A stretch of DNA of 24,660 bases from Gryganskiella cystojenkinii (GCA_015852425.1 JAAAIG010000597.1:1-24660), one strand, 5' to 3'; counted from the stretch's first letter, positions 10,068 through 20,475 are shown. The notes: a model not told the origin generated them from the sequence alone. Made by a program: numbers and translations.

Positions 10068-10796
10068 ATGTCCGTCTCCCTTCACGAACAAGAGGAAGCC
10101 GCAAAGCTCTTGCCAACACTTTTGAAACAGGAAGAAGAGCTTCAGTTTGATCGATTCACGAACAATGATGCGCTCGTAATCGGTACGCGGATCGTCCATC
10201 GTGCTCAAGTACAGTTCCCTGGAAANNNNNNNNNNNNNNNNNNNNNNNNNNNNNNNNNNNNNNNNNNNNNNNNNNNNNNNNNNNNNNNNNNNNNNNNNNN
10301 NNNNNNNNNNNNNNNNNNNNNNNNNNNNNNNNNNNNNNNNNNNNNNNNNNNNNNNNNNNNNNNNNNNNNNNNNNNNNNNNNNNNNNNNNNNNNNNNNNNN
10401 NNNNNNNNNNNNNNNNNNNNNNNNNNNNNNNNNNNNNNNNNNNNNNNNNNNNNNNAAAAAAAAAAAAAAAAAAAAATGCTATACAATTTTGTAGGCGCCG
10501 TCTTGGACAATGAGAACTGGTTGCGTCGCAAGAGCAACACGGTTAATCGACTTCAACACTCTTCTTATTACACGGGACGTCTGTTGGCCACGAAAGGGCA
10601 CAAAGAGATGGCACAATATTACTATGATGCCCCAAACGCCGATTTCGCCTGTCATGGAGGAGGATTCCCTCTGTTCATCAAGAATGTCGGTTGTGTCGGT
10701 GCCATCGTCGTCAGTGGACTCAAGCAAGAAGATGACCATGCACTTGTTGTTGAGTCCATCCGGGAAATGATTCACAACCCTCCACCTCTCTCATGA
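10068..10796 (+). CDS. UPF0303 / HbpS-like (DUF336) protein, interrupted by gap
   Basis: The N-terminal part (10068-10225) reads MSVSLHEQEEAAKLLPTLLK followed by QEEELQF, FTNNDALVIG and RIVHRAQ. This matches the UPF0303 opening, where a QEEELQF-like strand is followed by a D-A-L-x-(I/L)-G helix. The C-terminal exon (10495-10796, after TTTTGTAG) has DNENWLRRKSNTVNR, HSSYYTG, CHGGGFPL and VSGLKQEDDHALVVE, all hallmarks of the family. Between them lie 230 Ns and 21 As. The family has about 20 residues here (a P-V-x-x-D-I strand and a G-x-x-L-F block), which must sit in the gap together with an intron. So the continuous frame across the Ns is artificial. Related proteins are small cytosolic alpha/beta proteins of the heme-degrading/HbpS fold; the fungal function is unproven. 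The gene converges with the bHLH gene, and AATAAA at 10876-10881 fits its 3' end. Confidence 0.85.
   Translation: MSVSLHEQEEAAKLLPTLLKQEEELQFDRFTNNDALVIGTRIVHRAQVQFPGXXXXXXXXXXXXXXXXXXXXXXXXXXXXXXXXXXXXXXXXXXXXXXXXXXXXXXXXXXXXXXXXXXXXXXXXXXXXXXKKKKKKMLYNFVGAVLDNENWLRRKSNTVNRLQHSSYYTGRLLATKGHKEMAQYYYDAPNADFACHGGGFPLFIKNVGCVGAIVVSGLKQEDDHALVVESIREMIHNPPPLS
10226..10455. other. Assembly gap (230 N) next to a 21-A run
   Basis: Unknown bases inside the UPF0303 gene. The right edge is a pure A run at 10456-10476, suggesting the assembler failed at low-complexity intron sequence. The true gap length is unknown. Confidence 0.95.
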
Positions 10797-10875
10797 AAAA
10801 AGCTCTCTCCCAAAAGAGTTCTAGTGAGACCTTTAACTCCGATGAAGAAACAGTACCCAAGATAAGAGGACAGGA

Positions 10876-10881
10876 AATAAA
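10876..10881 (+). terminator. Poly(A) signal AATAAA of the UPF0303 gene
   Basis: Located 80 bp after the TGA at 10794-10796, in the 354-bp spacer between two convergent genes. No other gene is seen in that spacer. Confidence 0.45.
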
Positions 10882-10992
10882 AACAGCCCCACGGACTACG
10901 GACACGGACACTTCACACCACCATACTCCGATCGCCAAATGTTTGTTGTTTTATCTTTTGGATGACAAATTGGAAGCAAAATCGGCGTACGT

Positions 10993-10998
10993 TTTATT
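10993..10998 (-). terminator. Candidate poly(A) signal of the bHLH gene
   Basis: TTTATT on the + strand gives AATAAA on the - strand, about 155 bp beyond the bHLH stop at 11151. With the + strand signal at 10876, the two convergent transcripts could overlap. Confidence 0.35.
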
Positions 10999-11150
10999 AC
11001 TGTTGATACAATGTGGAAGGCAAGTGGAGGATGTAGTCGGAAGGATGAAATGAAGACATGAAACAAAGTGAAGGAAAAATTTACAAAATGGTGGCAAAAA
11101 GTGAGCTAAACTGGAGGAAAGTGAACGTGGATGGGCAAATCGATTTCTTT

Positions 11151-13817
11151 TTAAGCATTTCGTGAGAGAGAAGTCAAGGCCTGGGCTGCATTCTCATCGT
11201 CATCGATCTTGACGGCGGGAGCGGCAAAGGTCTTGTTGTTGCCATCAGTGGGAGCCTCGACCACGACCATGACACCACTATCGCGTTGGTGCGAGCCATC
11301 CGCAGACAACGAAAAATCCCCTTCCTTGGTCCGCTTCATGGTCTCGTCCTCGCCCTCGTCACCCTCATCTTCGTCGTAACCCCTCGCAGGCTGAGTACGC
11401 TTCTTAGGATTAGGACTGGATGGGTACGACATGTTAGAAGTGACAGACGAAGTTGGAGAGACCTGACCGCTCTCCACAGATTCATCTGTCGCCTTTCGCT
11501 TCTCGGCCTGGTTGCTGTTTCGGACCTTGGAAGAACTTCTTCCGGAGGCACTTGAGGTACTTCGTTTCCGTTGCACGTTCCAGGGTTCTTCTTGAATAAA
11601 GATCGGACCAGGCTGAAGGGATTTGTGGCGAGCATGAGGGTGAGGAGGTGTGTTGCCACTGTTGCTGTTACCATTAGGCGAGTATCCTTGAGGGTACGCC
11701 TGAGGTGCAAACGGAGATCCCTGTGAAGGGTAGGGCTGCGGTGAGGGCGAGCCATCATAGTGCCAGTGAGGGTAAGGCGATCCGCCGGGAGACGTCGAGG
11801 AGATGGGACCCATCGAGGGCGAACGGGACAACATGGGCGAGAGCATGAATGGCGAAACTGGGGGCGGGTCCGTCGGGTGAGGCGAGAGCGTCAGACTGCT
11901 CCTGTTACTGTTAGAGCCTACACTGCCATTGTTGTTTCCTGCATTTGAGTAACCCTGATGATAAGACGGGTGAAGATGCTGTGGCTGAGGGATGGTCAGG
12001 GGTGGCAAGGTGTTTGCACCCCGGTGAGGGCGACTCGAGAACGAGGATGGTGCAGCACTAGATCCAAGGTTTGGCATGTTGGATTGTTGCTCGTGGGAGG
12101 AGGGTTGTTCGTTCATGTGACCCGATGGCGACTTGAGCTGAAGACTGGCCAGAGACGAGATTGGTGGCAACGAAGGCGAAGGTGAAGGAGAGTGGCCCAT
12201 CATAGGCGAAAGCTGATGCTGTTGCTGTTGCTGTTGCTGGTCTCTGCCTGACTCGCCTTGGCCTTCCGATGGAGGGAAGAGCGTGCTTCGTCCATGGGGC
12301 AAGGGCGAGACGGGCGAAGGAGGGAACGAGAAAGCGCTCCTGGGACTAGATAGATCGCCTGCTGAGGACGCGAACGAGTTGGACCGTTGACGATGAGACT
12401 CGAGACTATAAGGATCAACAGATGTGGAAGAAGGGTTCGGCGCATCGGTGACGATCACGGGAGGAGGGGCCAATCTCCTTGAAGACATCTTCGGCGAGGC
12501 GGAGGGCGACACCTGAACAGAAGACGAAGGACTTGTAGATCTGGAGACGGTGTCACCAGCTTGACGGACGGCTGCGAGCTCGTATTCTTGCTCTTCATCC
12601 TTCATCTCGGTATCGTTATCGACGTCCATGGACAAATCTCGGTCCTCGGAGGCCTTGGCCTCCGCCTTGGCCTTTTGATCGGCCTCACTCTCTGTGGGCA
12701 AATCCGGCAAGGGTTCCTCCCCTCTTGAGGCTCTGAGGGACTGCGTGAGTGCGTGGTTGGACTCGTTCAGAAACTTGATGTGGCTCACGGCACCACGGAG
12801 AACGTTGACGCGATGGCATTTTGAGCTGGCTTCCTCGAGATGCTTTGCAGGCAAAAGTTTTGTGAGATCATCAATCAGCTATATCAGATAAAGCAGGAGA
12901 GGCGGCAAACCCCGTTGTGAGTTAATGGTCCACAAAAAGAGACCCTTTGCAAAAAAAACGTCGATCTTTTTTACCTGATTGATGCAGTCTCGACGTTTCC
13001 GTTCCACGCGGTTGTGGGTCTCTCGTCGTCTCTGCAACTTGTCCAGTGCAGTCTTGGTGTCAAGCGGTTTCCGGTTCAGGATGTTGACGCCTGCAAGGTC
13101 AAAGGATTTGGTGCTTTTAAAAGACTCGGACGAAATACTTCCTTCAAACCGAAAAGTCTTTGGGGTGGCAGCCTTGTTTGACTTTGTTGTGGAGGCAGAC
13201 ACGAAAGACTCATCTTTTTGCTGCTGTGCTTTCGTGGTCTTGACTGTCTTTGGAGGAGCCTTTGGTTTCGCGGTGGTCTTTGCGGTTGTTGAGGTTGCAC
13301 CTTTAGTGGACTTTGATGAGGAGGAGATGGCAGGTGCGGATAACGTTTCAGAAGTGGAGGGGTGACCAGAAGTGGAGGACTCATTGTTCTGGTGGGGTGG
13401 GTAGAGCTGATGTTGCTGAGGGTGGTGAGAGTGCTGGGAAAACTGCGAGGGATGAGAGTGATGGTGAGGAGGTGGCGGTGCTCCATATCCATGATGAGGA
13501 TGAGGATGATAACCAAGCTGCGCGGGGTGCCCGTGAGGTGGAGGAGGTGCATGGCCATGATGTGGAGGAGGGTAGGGCTGGGCATACGGATATGGGGAAT
13601 AGTTGTATGCCTGTGCAGCAGTCGAGCCTTGATGATGGTGGTGACCCGAGGGAGGTGGGTGGTGGGAGTAGTGCGAAGGTGGTGGTGGAGGGTAAGGATG
13701 TCCACCGGCGGGATGGGACTCGCCGTAGCTTCTTTCCCGGTAAGGGCCAGCGTGTGGCGAAGTCGAGAGCTGGTTGGGAGAACCGGGTCGCACGATGGCA
13801 CCCTGGTTTGAGGCCAT
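11151..13817 (-). CDS. bHLH transcription factor, class B (E-box CACGTG type)
   Basis: Two exons, 13817-12975 and 12878-11151, joined by a 96-bp phase-0 intron (GTAAAA ... TATAG); the product is 856 aa. Residues 20-150 are rich in His/Pro/Tyr, and 160-230 in Ser/Thr/Lys. The basic region is RRRETHNRVERKRRDCIN with H268, E272 and R276 at bHLH positions 5, 9 and 13, the class B set that reads CACGTG. Helix 1 continues across the splice site as QLIDDLTKLLP, then a loop of about 12 residues, then helix 2 (SKCHRVNVLRGAVSHIKFLNE). No clear leucine zipper follows. The rest is disordered Ser/Pro/Gln/Asn-rich sequence with an acidic patch (MDVDNDTEMKDEEQEYE), a PKKRTQ nuclear-signal candidate and an acidic DEDEGDEGEDE stretch. 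The basic region is closest in style to USF/Cbf1-like factors, but the family member is not identified. It is nuclear and presumably a homo- or heterodimer. The 5' side is CT-rich, like the Zn2Cys6 gene. Confidence 0.92.
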
Positions 13818-14509
13818 TATTTATGCTTTTTTTTTGTACGTGTGCAAGAGTAAAAGGAAGTCGAAAGATATAGAAGTAGAGAAGAAGCAGGATAGGAAGA
13901 AGAAATGGAAAGAGAGGAAGAGGGATTACCGGGGATACAGGATTTATTTTCTGTTGAACTGAAAAAAGAATGAGAATGTGCGGATGGACAGTCGAGAAGG
14001 GGTGGGTGACGGAGATGGATGGTTGACAAAAAAGGATGTGTACCGAGAAAGAGAGTGAGACGGAGGGATATTGGACAATTATAGAAAAGAAGGGGGAGGG
14101 CAGGATTGGTAATTAGCAGTGAATGAACGAATCGAATGAGAGGAATCAGTGAATAGGGGGGCTGTCTGCGGGAAGGAGGAGGGAGGGTTGTGTAGAAGAT
14201 AATGAAAAAAGAGAGAGAAGAGAAAGAGAGAAAAAAGAGAAAATAGAGGCCAACTGGACAAACAAGACACACACAATCGGGGCGAGGGAAAGAGGTCGAG
14301 TCAAAAATCTCGGTAATCCAACTGGGTCTCTGGTTTTTTTTTTTTTTTTTTGCTTCTGCGCCGAGAATTGACTGGATGACCTGATCTTTATTGTAATCTT
14401 GTCTTGTTTGCTTGCTCATCGTTATTTTTGTTTGCTTCTTTTCTCGGTCTTCTTTCTTTCTTCTCCTTCTTCTTTGCCTTTCTCATTTGGCCAATTGGGC
14501 GCAGAAAGC
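13818..14509 (-). promoter_or_regulatory. Upstream region of the bHLH gene
   Basis: The + strand is purine-rich from about 13850 to 14260 (GAAGAAG, GAGAGAAG runs), so the gene has a long pyrimidine-rich leader. An 18-T run lies at 14334-14351, and CT-rich sequence follows to about 14490 on the + strand. Long open frames here follow the composition and are not genes. Confidence 0.4.
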
Positions 14510-14626
14510 ATGGCAAATAGGAAGGCAGCCAACAGCGGCGACAAACCGCAACAGCATCAACAACAACAGCAGTTGAATGGGTCACTGCTGGGCTTGAAAC
14601 CCCTAGGCTTGAACACAACAGGATAA
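14510..14626 (+). CDS. Doubtful 38-aa ORF, Gln-rich
   Basis: The ATG at 14510 follows a CT-rich strip and a GGGCGCAG acceptor-like end at 14504. The frame encodes a peptide starting MANRKAANSGDK, with a short Q/H run, and ending LGLNTTG before TAA. Codon choice looks genic and it resembles the N-terminal exon of a larger protein, but no good donor precedes the stop. It may be a small protein, a wrongly read first exon or chance. No family recognised. Confidence 0.2.
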   Translation: MANRKAANSGDKPQQHQQQQQLNGSLLGLKPLGLNTTG

Positions 14627-16236
14627 AAAACCTGCTTTTGCTTTGCTCACCGTCCCTCTTCCTTCTCTTCTCTCTCCCGGTCCCCTTCACTATGCACTTG
14701 TCTGAACCCTGTCCATGTGGACGCGAGAAGAAATAAAACGCCTGGACTTCGGCTCTTCACCTGCTGTCAAGGCTGGAGAGTTTGGGTCCAAACAAATGCG
14801 CGCAAAAATAACAAAAAATTTGCTGCATGTGACACAATGCAACCTTCAAATCGATGGAGAGCGCCGACAAAAAGGAAACTACAACCCGGGGACAGAACAT
14901 TTCCTCCAGCCAACGTCGATGCTGCTGGACAGAGAACAGGGAGTGAACAAGCAGGGACCCGCGGGAGAGTGAGATCAAAGACTGACAGGGTCTACAAGAC
15001 CGACAAATTTAAGCAATTTGGTGCGGGCTCAGCTCCTCCAAGGCGTGTATGACCTCTTTCCCTCGGGTCTGCAAGTTTGTCATTTTTCTAAGGTTCTTGC
15101 TTCAGCATGGAAGGAGATTGTTTTCTCTCGTCGCAAATGAGCAGAGACAGCAAGAGAAACAGGATATTTATCGATCAAGAGTGGAGCTATTGAATGCTTC
15201 CGCCGTGGGATTGAAATGGCAATGACAACTGTTCGACAAATCGGCCCAACGGATGGAGCACATTTGTTTATTTTTGAACGCCTTCTCAACCTTCTATTTT
15301 TCTTTCTGGCCTTTTGTTGATTTTGCTGTTTTTTTTTGTCCACTGGGTCAACGACCCCCAGATATGGGATCGCGAGAGCAAACGAGCAAAGTTGCTATTT
15401 TCTGACAGGTCAGAGATATCTTGATTCTCGTAAGGTCTCATTTCTCGTTTTTTTTCACTCTCAGAAACAATTTCTTGCGACCCCGAATATTTCTGACTTC
15501 TCACCACTCCTGTTGCAATGGAATGTCGAGAAAGAAATCTTTCTCCTGTGAACGGGTTGCCCTCTTTTGGGAGAAAATCCCTGAAGGGTCAAGGTTTCTC
15601 CTCTTTCTTTCTCTTACCTACTGTGCACTTTTAGTCATTATTCTTTAGATAATGCATCATCCCTTCATCAGCAGCCGACAACCGCAGGCAAAGGAAGGGA
15701 CGGCGCTGCAACAAAAAAAAAAAAAAAATTGAATACTGTACTGTACCCAAAAAAATGGTTGTTTACCGAGACTTTTTTTTTGTTGACAGGGAGGGGAGTT
15801 GGCGTGGGTTAGCCCACTTGCTCACTTTTGAATCTTGTTTGGTAAAAAAGAATTCCAGGAACACTTGCCCAAAATAACATCAAAAAAAATCAAATCCAAC
15901 TGCCCGCCTTTCACCCTTGTTGGAACCCTTCATCCACTCATTTAGGTCCACATGGCCCTGTGTTGTTTTCGCAAGGTGCTCTCAACACTCAACCCTCACG
16001 TCTTCGTTTTCTCTCGAGTTTGATGACCTCGTACTGTTTCCCCTTCTCGACCATCTCCTCCATGAAGGCGAGACAGCCAATTCTTTGAATCTAGGCCTGA
16101 AAGAACTAAAAAAAAATTGTGTGTGTTCGAATAATAAGAAGGTTTCGTCAAACACCAACAGCTTGTCTGTTTTTTTTCGCCCCTCCAAAAAGGATCTGAT
16201 AAAGAGAGAGAAACTAGCCGCATGACAAATAAAAGC
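14627..16236. other. Gene-poor stretch with overlapping open frames
   Basis: From 14715 to about 15210, frames are open in all three + registers. One starts at ATG 14715 (85 aa); another at ATG 14837 gives 71 aa ending in APPRRV at 15052. None shows a known domain, and switching between them would need weak splice sites. From 15650 on there are A/T homopolymers (15713-15728, 15772-15781) and nothing gene-like. Evidence is too thin to name a gene. Confidence 0.4.
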
Positions 16237-16242
16237 AAAAAA
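16237..16242 (-). terminator. Pol III terminator of the tRNA
   Basis: Six As on the + strand give T6 on the - strand, five bases beyond the tRNA 3' end, as expected for RNA polymerase III. Confidence 0.75.
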
Positions 16243-16247
16243 TGTAG

Positions 16248-16328
16248 CGTCAACTGCAGGATTTGAACCTGCGCGGGACATCCCATATGATTTCGAGTCA
16301 TACGCCTTAACCGCTCGGCCAAATTGAC
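16248..16328 (-). tRNA. tRNA-Ser(CGA), reads UCG
   Basis: An 81-nt class II tRNA on the - strand. The acceptor stem GTCAATT pairs with AGTTGAC (one G-U), then U8 and G9 follow. The D arm is GCC-GAGCGGTTAA-GGC. The anticodon arm is TATGA-CTCGAAA-TCATA, giving anticodon CGA. A long variable arm contains GGGA...CCC, and the T arm is GCAGG-TTCAAAT-CCTGC. Position 73 is G, the serine discriminator, and no CCA is encoded, as in eukaryotes. The A and B box promoters are intact, and there is no intron. It supplies serine to UCG codons in the cytosol. Confidence 0.96.
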
Positions 16329-16385
16329 GGTTGTTTGATAATTTTATTATTTGAAATATCATCCTTGGATGAATATCTCCATAAT

Positions 16386-16415
16386 TCACGTGACTTATTC
16401 AAATGAATCACGTGA
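16386..16415. promoter_or_regulatory. Pair of TCACGTGA E-boxes in an inverted repeat
   Basis: CACGTG occurs at 16387-16392 and 16409-16414, each inside TCACGTGA, with centres 22 bp apart (about two helical turns). The spacer adds ATTCA-AA-TGAAT, so the whole block can fold on itself with a 3-nt bulge. CACGTG is the class B bHLH site. The block lies about 60-90 bp upstream of the tRNA and about 620 bp upstream of the PMT start; which gene it serves is unknown. Confidence 0.6.
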
Positions 16416-17034
16416 TTTTGCCACCAACGAGTTCCGGCCACCAACTGGGTCCTGGCTGTCAACCAAAAATCCATGAACGCCGACTGGGAGCCGAGTAGGA
16501 TGGTGCTAAGTAAGTAAAAATGAACTGGCGAGCCTTCCAAGGTTCCAGTTGACCCTGGGACACTGCAATTTCTGTCACGCCGCTATCATTATGTAGAGTA
16601 GACCGAGGGGTTTCGAGTCCTATTTGCACATTATTCTCCTCACAATGAACCTGTTTTCCAAAGTGGCCTCCTAAACTGAGAAAATAGATAAAATGAGGCT
16701 GTAGAACATTACATTTTTGAGCCCCTGTCTTATGCGTTGTTCACATACCAACGAACTTTTTTTTTTTAGCCCTGCCGTGCGCCCTTTCTCTTTTACAATT
16801 GCTCGCCCTCTACTTTTTACTATTGTTCGCCCTTTACTTTTTGCTCTTCTTTTTCTTCTCTTCTCAGTCCCATCTCCTATTAATCTCATCTTGGAACTGG
16901 AATTCCACCTCTCTCGCCATCGTTCGCATTCGTTCAAGTCTGTGGGAAAACGCTCTGTATTCGGCTAACGCGCTCTCCATCCAAAGCAAACGATTGTGCT
17001 TTAATTAGTACTTTACGACCCCATTGAACGAACA
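16416..17034 (+). promoter_or_regulatory. Upstream region of the PMT gene
   Basis: No gene is seen. It contains the CT-rich repeat at 16778-16847. A CT tract ending CTTCTCAG at 16866 could close a 5'UTR intron. An A-rich ATTGAACGAACA leader lies just before the ATG at 17035. Confidence 0.4.
16778..16847 (+). repeat. Three tandem ~24-bp CGCCCT(TT/CT)ACTTTTTAC-type units
   Basis: Units start near 16778, 16800 and 16824. Each has (T/C)GCCCT followed by a CT/TA-rich run and AC(A/T)ATTG(C/T) or similar. They are imperfect copies in the PMT promoter or leader, and could be replication slippage or repeated binding sites. Confidence 0.6.
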
Positions 17035-20000
17035 ATGAGGAACGGCACAAGCTCCGCCGTGGACCAGTCAGGAGTTCCCGTCCAAAGACGAGGACCTACC
17101 ACGCCCAGGACAAGTTCACTGGAAACCATGGAAACCACTACTACCACTACTACAACTACCGCGACACATACCCATGAGGAAACAACTACCGACTACAAGG
17201 CCCGATCCAGTCTTGAGGCACCCAGAGACAGCAAGCTCTACTCGAAAGACGACGAGTCCGATCACAGTCATCATCGCAAGTTCAAGAACAGACGTAGTCT
17301 TCCCTGGTACCAGAACAAGGAATTGCAGATCGTCAGTGCCATCACCATCTTGGCTGCTGTTGTGCGTCTTTGGGCGATCGGATATCCCACCTCTGTCGTG
17401 TAAGCATGCCTTTTTCTTGACTTTTTATTGACTTTTATTCTTGTTGTCAAGGGGACGATCACATCCTCACATCCAGACGACGGTTTATTTGTTTGTGTAC
17501 TATATTTCTTTGGGCCTTGGTCCTTGGGAGCGCTTTTTTTTTTGATATTGTAATTGTACTGGGTTACATCATAGCAGTTTTCCGCTGTGCGCCTGATCTT
17601 CGTTGGGGAAATCACCCGCCGAACAAAACATCGCCACATCATCGAGAGCCACCATAAAACTGCTCACCAAGACCTATTGTTAATGTTTGATTTTTGTTCC
17701 TTCGTCAATAGTTTCGACGAGGTTCATTTTGGAGGCTTCGCGTCCAAGTACATCAGAGGACGATTCTTCATGGATGTCCACCCTCCTCTGGCAAAGATGT
17801 TGATTGCCCTAACAGGATGGATCTTTGGCCTGAACCCCTCTTTTGAATTCAAAGAGATTGGAATGTAAGGATGACCAGACAAGGTGCTTGTGATGTTTCG
17901 CGGATGAAAGGTTAAACAAAAGTGTCTATGAAAAACATTTTCTAACCGATTGATATAATGTCTGATATCCATAGGGATTACATCGAACCCAAGGTTCCTT
18001 ACATCCCTATGCGCTTGATGGGCGGACTGATGGGCGTGGCGGTCGTGCCCATGGCATTTTACACTGTCAGAAATTCGGGACACTCACTCCACGCCTCAAT
18101 TCTCGCCGCGCTCTTGGTTCTTTTCGGTAAGAAGTGCGCTACCATACTAGAAAAAAACCTGGTGAGAATCACGAGCACCAAGTTTTGGATTTGCGAGATG
18201 ATTGATGTTCCCCCCGTATTTCTTTTCCTCTTCCATTTTTTGACCATAAAACAGAGAACAGCATTGCTACTCAGAGTCGATTGATCTTGCTGGATTCACC
18301 ACTGATCCTATTTACGGCTTTCACTGTCATGGCCTGGGTCAACTTTCACAACGAGCGCCATGATCCGTTCTCGGACTCTTGGTTCGTTTGGCTCTTCATG
18401 ACTGGCGTCGGCTTGGGTTTGTCTGGCAGTGTCAAATGGGTAGGACTCTTTATCATTGCCACGATCGGCACCTCGACCATTAACCAGCTCTGGGATATCT
18501 GGGGTGATCTCAGGACTCCACCACGCGTCTGGTTGAATCATTTCATTGCCCGAGTGATCTGTTTGATCGCTGTCCCCGTGGCGGTGTACATGTTGATGTT
18601 TGAGATCCACTTTTTGTGTCTGAGTAACAGTGGTGACGGCGATGGTTTTATGAGTGCCCCTTTTCAGATGACCTTGGGTCATTCCCTCCAGGACTCGCCT
18701 CTCAGCATTGCCTATGGAGCCAAGGTCTCGATGCGTCATCTGGGTACCCAGGGCGGCTACCTTCACTCTCACCCTTCTAACTATGAGACTGGAAGCAAAC
18801 GTAAGTTGTCACGAATGTCGTTACTATTTCTGGAGTAGTTTTCGTGACTATACTAACTTGGGCGCCTTTCGTTTTTTTTTTGCACCATAGAACAACAAAT
18901 CACCCTTTACCCTCACAAGGACACGAACAATGACTGGATCATTCAGAAGCGTGACGGCTCCATCCCCGAGGAACTCGAATATATCCAAAGCGGGGACTTT
19001 GTTCGTCTGATCCATGTCCAGACCCAGAAGCGTCTTCACTCCCATGACAAGAAGGCGCCGGTGACCGAGGACGAACATCATTTTGAAGTCAGTGGCTACG
19101 GTTACAAGGGCTTTGAAGGCGACGCGAACGATGAATGGAGGATCGAAATTGTGGATCGGGATGGAACAGACCCCGAGTCAAGCACTTCTTTGCAGACGCT
19201 TCGGTCCAAGTTTAAGCTCGTACATGTCAACCAGAACTGCGATCTCTTCTCCCACAAGGTCAAACTCCCCAAGTGGGCGTTTGAGCAGCAAGAGGTCACT
19301 TGCATGCGTAGCGCGGTTGTTGCTAAGACTACTTGGATGATCGAGTCGAACAGTCATGATGGATGTATGATTCTTATTCTTTTCTTTTTCCATTCGTGTG
19401 GACACCTACTATCGCTCCTAATCACTAACATGGTAACACGTTTTGGTTTCCTTTATAATAGATCCCATGGACGCGCCCATGGTCAACTACAAGAAACCAG
19501 GATTCCTTAGCAAGTTTCTCGAACTCAACAAAGTCATGTGGACGACCAACGCCGGTCTGACAGATTCTCACCCTTATGACTCTCGTCCATTCTCATGGCC
19601 TACGATGCGACGTGGAATCAGTTTCTGGGGTAAAGAACAAAAACACGTCTACCTGATCGGAAACTGGTTCACCTGGTACCTTTCAACCTTTTCGATTGTT
19701 CTCTACGTCGTGATCCGAGGATTTCTCTTTATCCGCGACAAGCGTGGTTACAAAGACGATTTCAAGGGTATCCGAGAGTATTACGAGTTGTCTGGAGGGT
19801 TTTTCTTTATGGGTTGGGCGTTCCACTACCTGCCATTCTTCTTGATGAACCGTCAGCTGTTCTTGCACCATTACCTCCCAGCTCTGTATTTCTCGATTCT
19901 CATGCTCGCGGTCACGTTTGATCTCGGTTGCAGATTTGTACCGAACAAGTTCCGACTCTTGGCCATGATCCTAGTCGCATCGGCAGCGATTTATGTCTTC

Positions 20001-20405
20001 CGTAATCTAGCCCCCTTGACATACGGATCCGAATGGACGAAAGATCAGTGTTTGGCGTCCAAGATGCAAAAGACATGGGATTACGATTGTAATCAGTACC
20101 CAGAAACTTATTCACAGTACGAGTCGAACAGGGCCGCGTCCGTTGCCGTATCTTACTCGGCCGCTGTTGATGACACCTCTGCCGGAAACCGGGCTGTTGA
20201 GGGTGATCACAAGGACGCGGGTGTTTTGGATCAAGTTTTGCCTGGTGTCAATGCAGCAGATGTTCATGGGAATGTCGACGGGGATGTCGATGCTACTCAG
20301 GCGGAGGCGCTGGTCACGGACAAGGCGCTCTCGAACGAACATTCCTTGGATGAGGAACTTGTTGAGCCTCAGTATGACTTTGAGGTCGATACTCCAGATG
20401 AGTAA
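17035..20405 (+). CDS. Protein O-mannosyltransferase, PMT family (PMT2-like)
   Basis: Exons are 17035-17399, 17712-17864, 17975-18126, 18255-18800, 18891-19364 and 19462-20405. All introns are GT-AG, phases agree, and the product is 877 aa. PMTs are multi-pass ER membrane enzymes that move mannose from dolichyl-phosphate-mannose to Ser/Thr of secretory proteins, the first step of fungal O-glycosylation. After a Thr-rich cytosolic N-terminus (about 1-90) comes VVFDEVHFGGFASKYIRGRF; D124-E125 is the catalytic acidic pair of the first luminal loop. MDVHPPLAKML and TQSRLILLDS follow. The luminal MIR region (about 385-590) shows YLHSHPSNYETGSKQQQ, RLHSHD, FEGDANDEWRIE and LVHVNQNCDLFSH. The last exon has WTTNAGLTDSHPYDSRP and several membrane helices. 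MIR wording (QQQITLYPHKDTNNDW, DANDEWR) fits PMT2/POMT2 better than PMT4. Oddity: about 100 acidic, Ala/Val/Asp-rich residues follow the usual C-terminal end (WDYDCNQY). Confidence 0.95.
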
Positions 20406-20469
20406 ATAAACGTAAAATGATTTTTATTTTCAAAACCGTGGGTGATGGTTATAGTAGAGTGCCTAAACT

Positions 20470-20475
20470 AATAAA
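20470..20475 (+). terminator. Poly(A) signal AATAAA of the PMT gene
   Basis: Located 65 bp after the stop. A further AATAAA overlaps the stop (20405-20410), and others lie near 20565 and 20578, so alternative 3' ends are possible. Confidence 0.4.

Noticed and set aside
13313..14419. Long frames overlapping the bHLH first exon and its CT-rich leader
   Set aside because: They are caused by the His/Pro codon bias and purine/pyrimidine skew; no starts or domains.
15982..16389. Open frames on the - strand of 100-135 codons
   Set aside because: They run straight through the tRNA-Ser and its terminator; the tRNA explains the conserved part.
16596..16616. Possible second tRNA B box (GGGTTTCGAGTCC)
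   Set aside because: It has one extra or mismatched base and there is no A box, acceptor stem or anticodon arm upstream.
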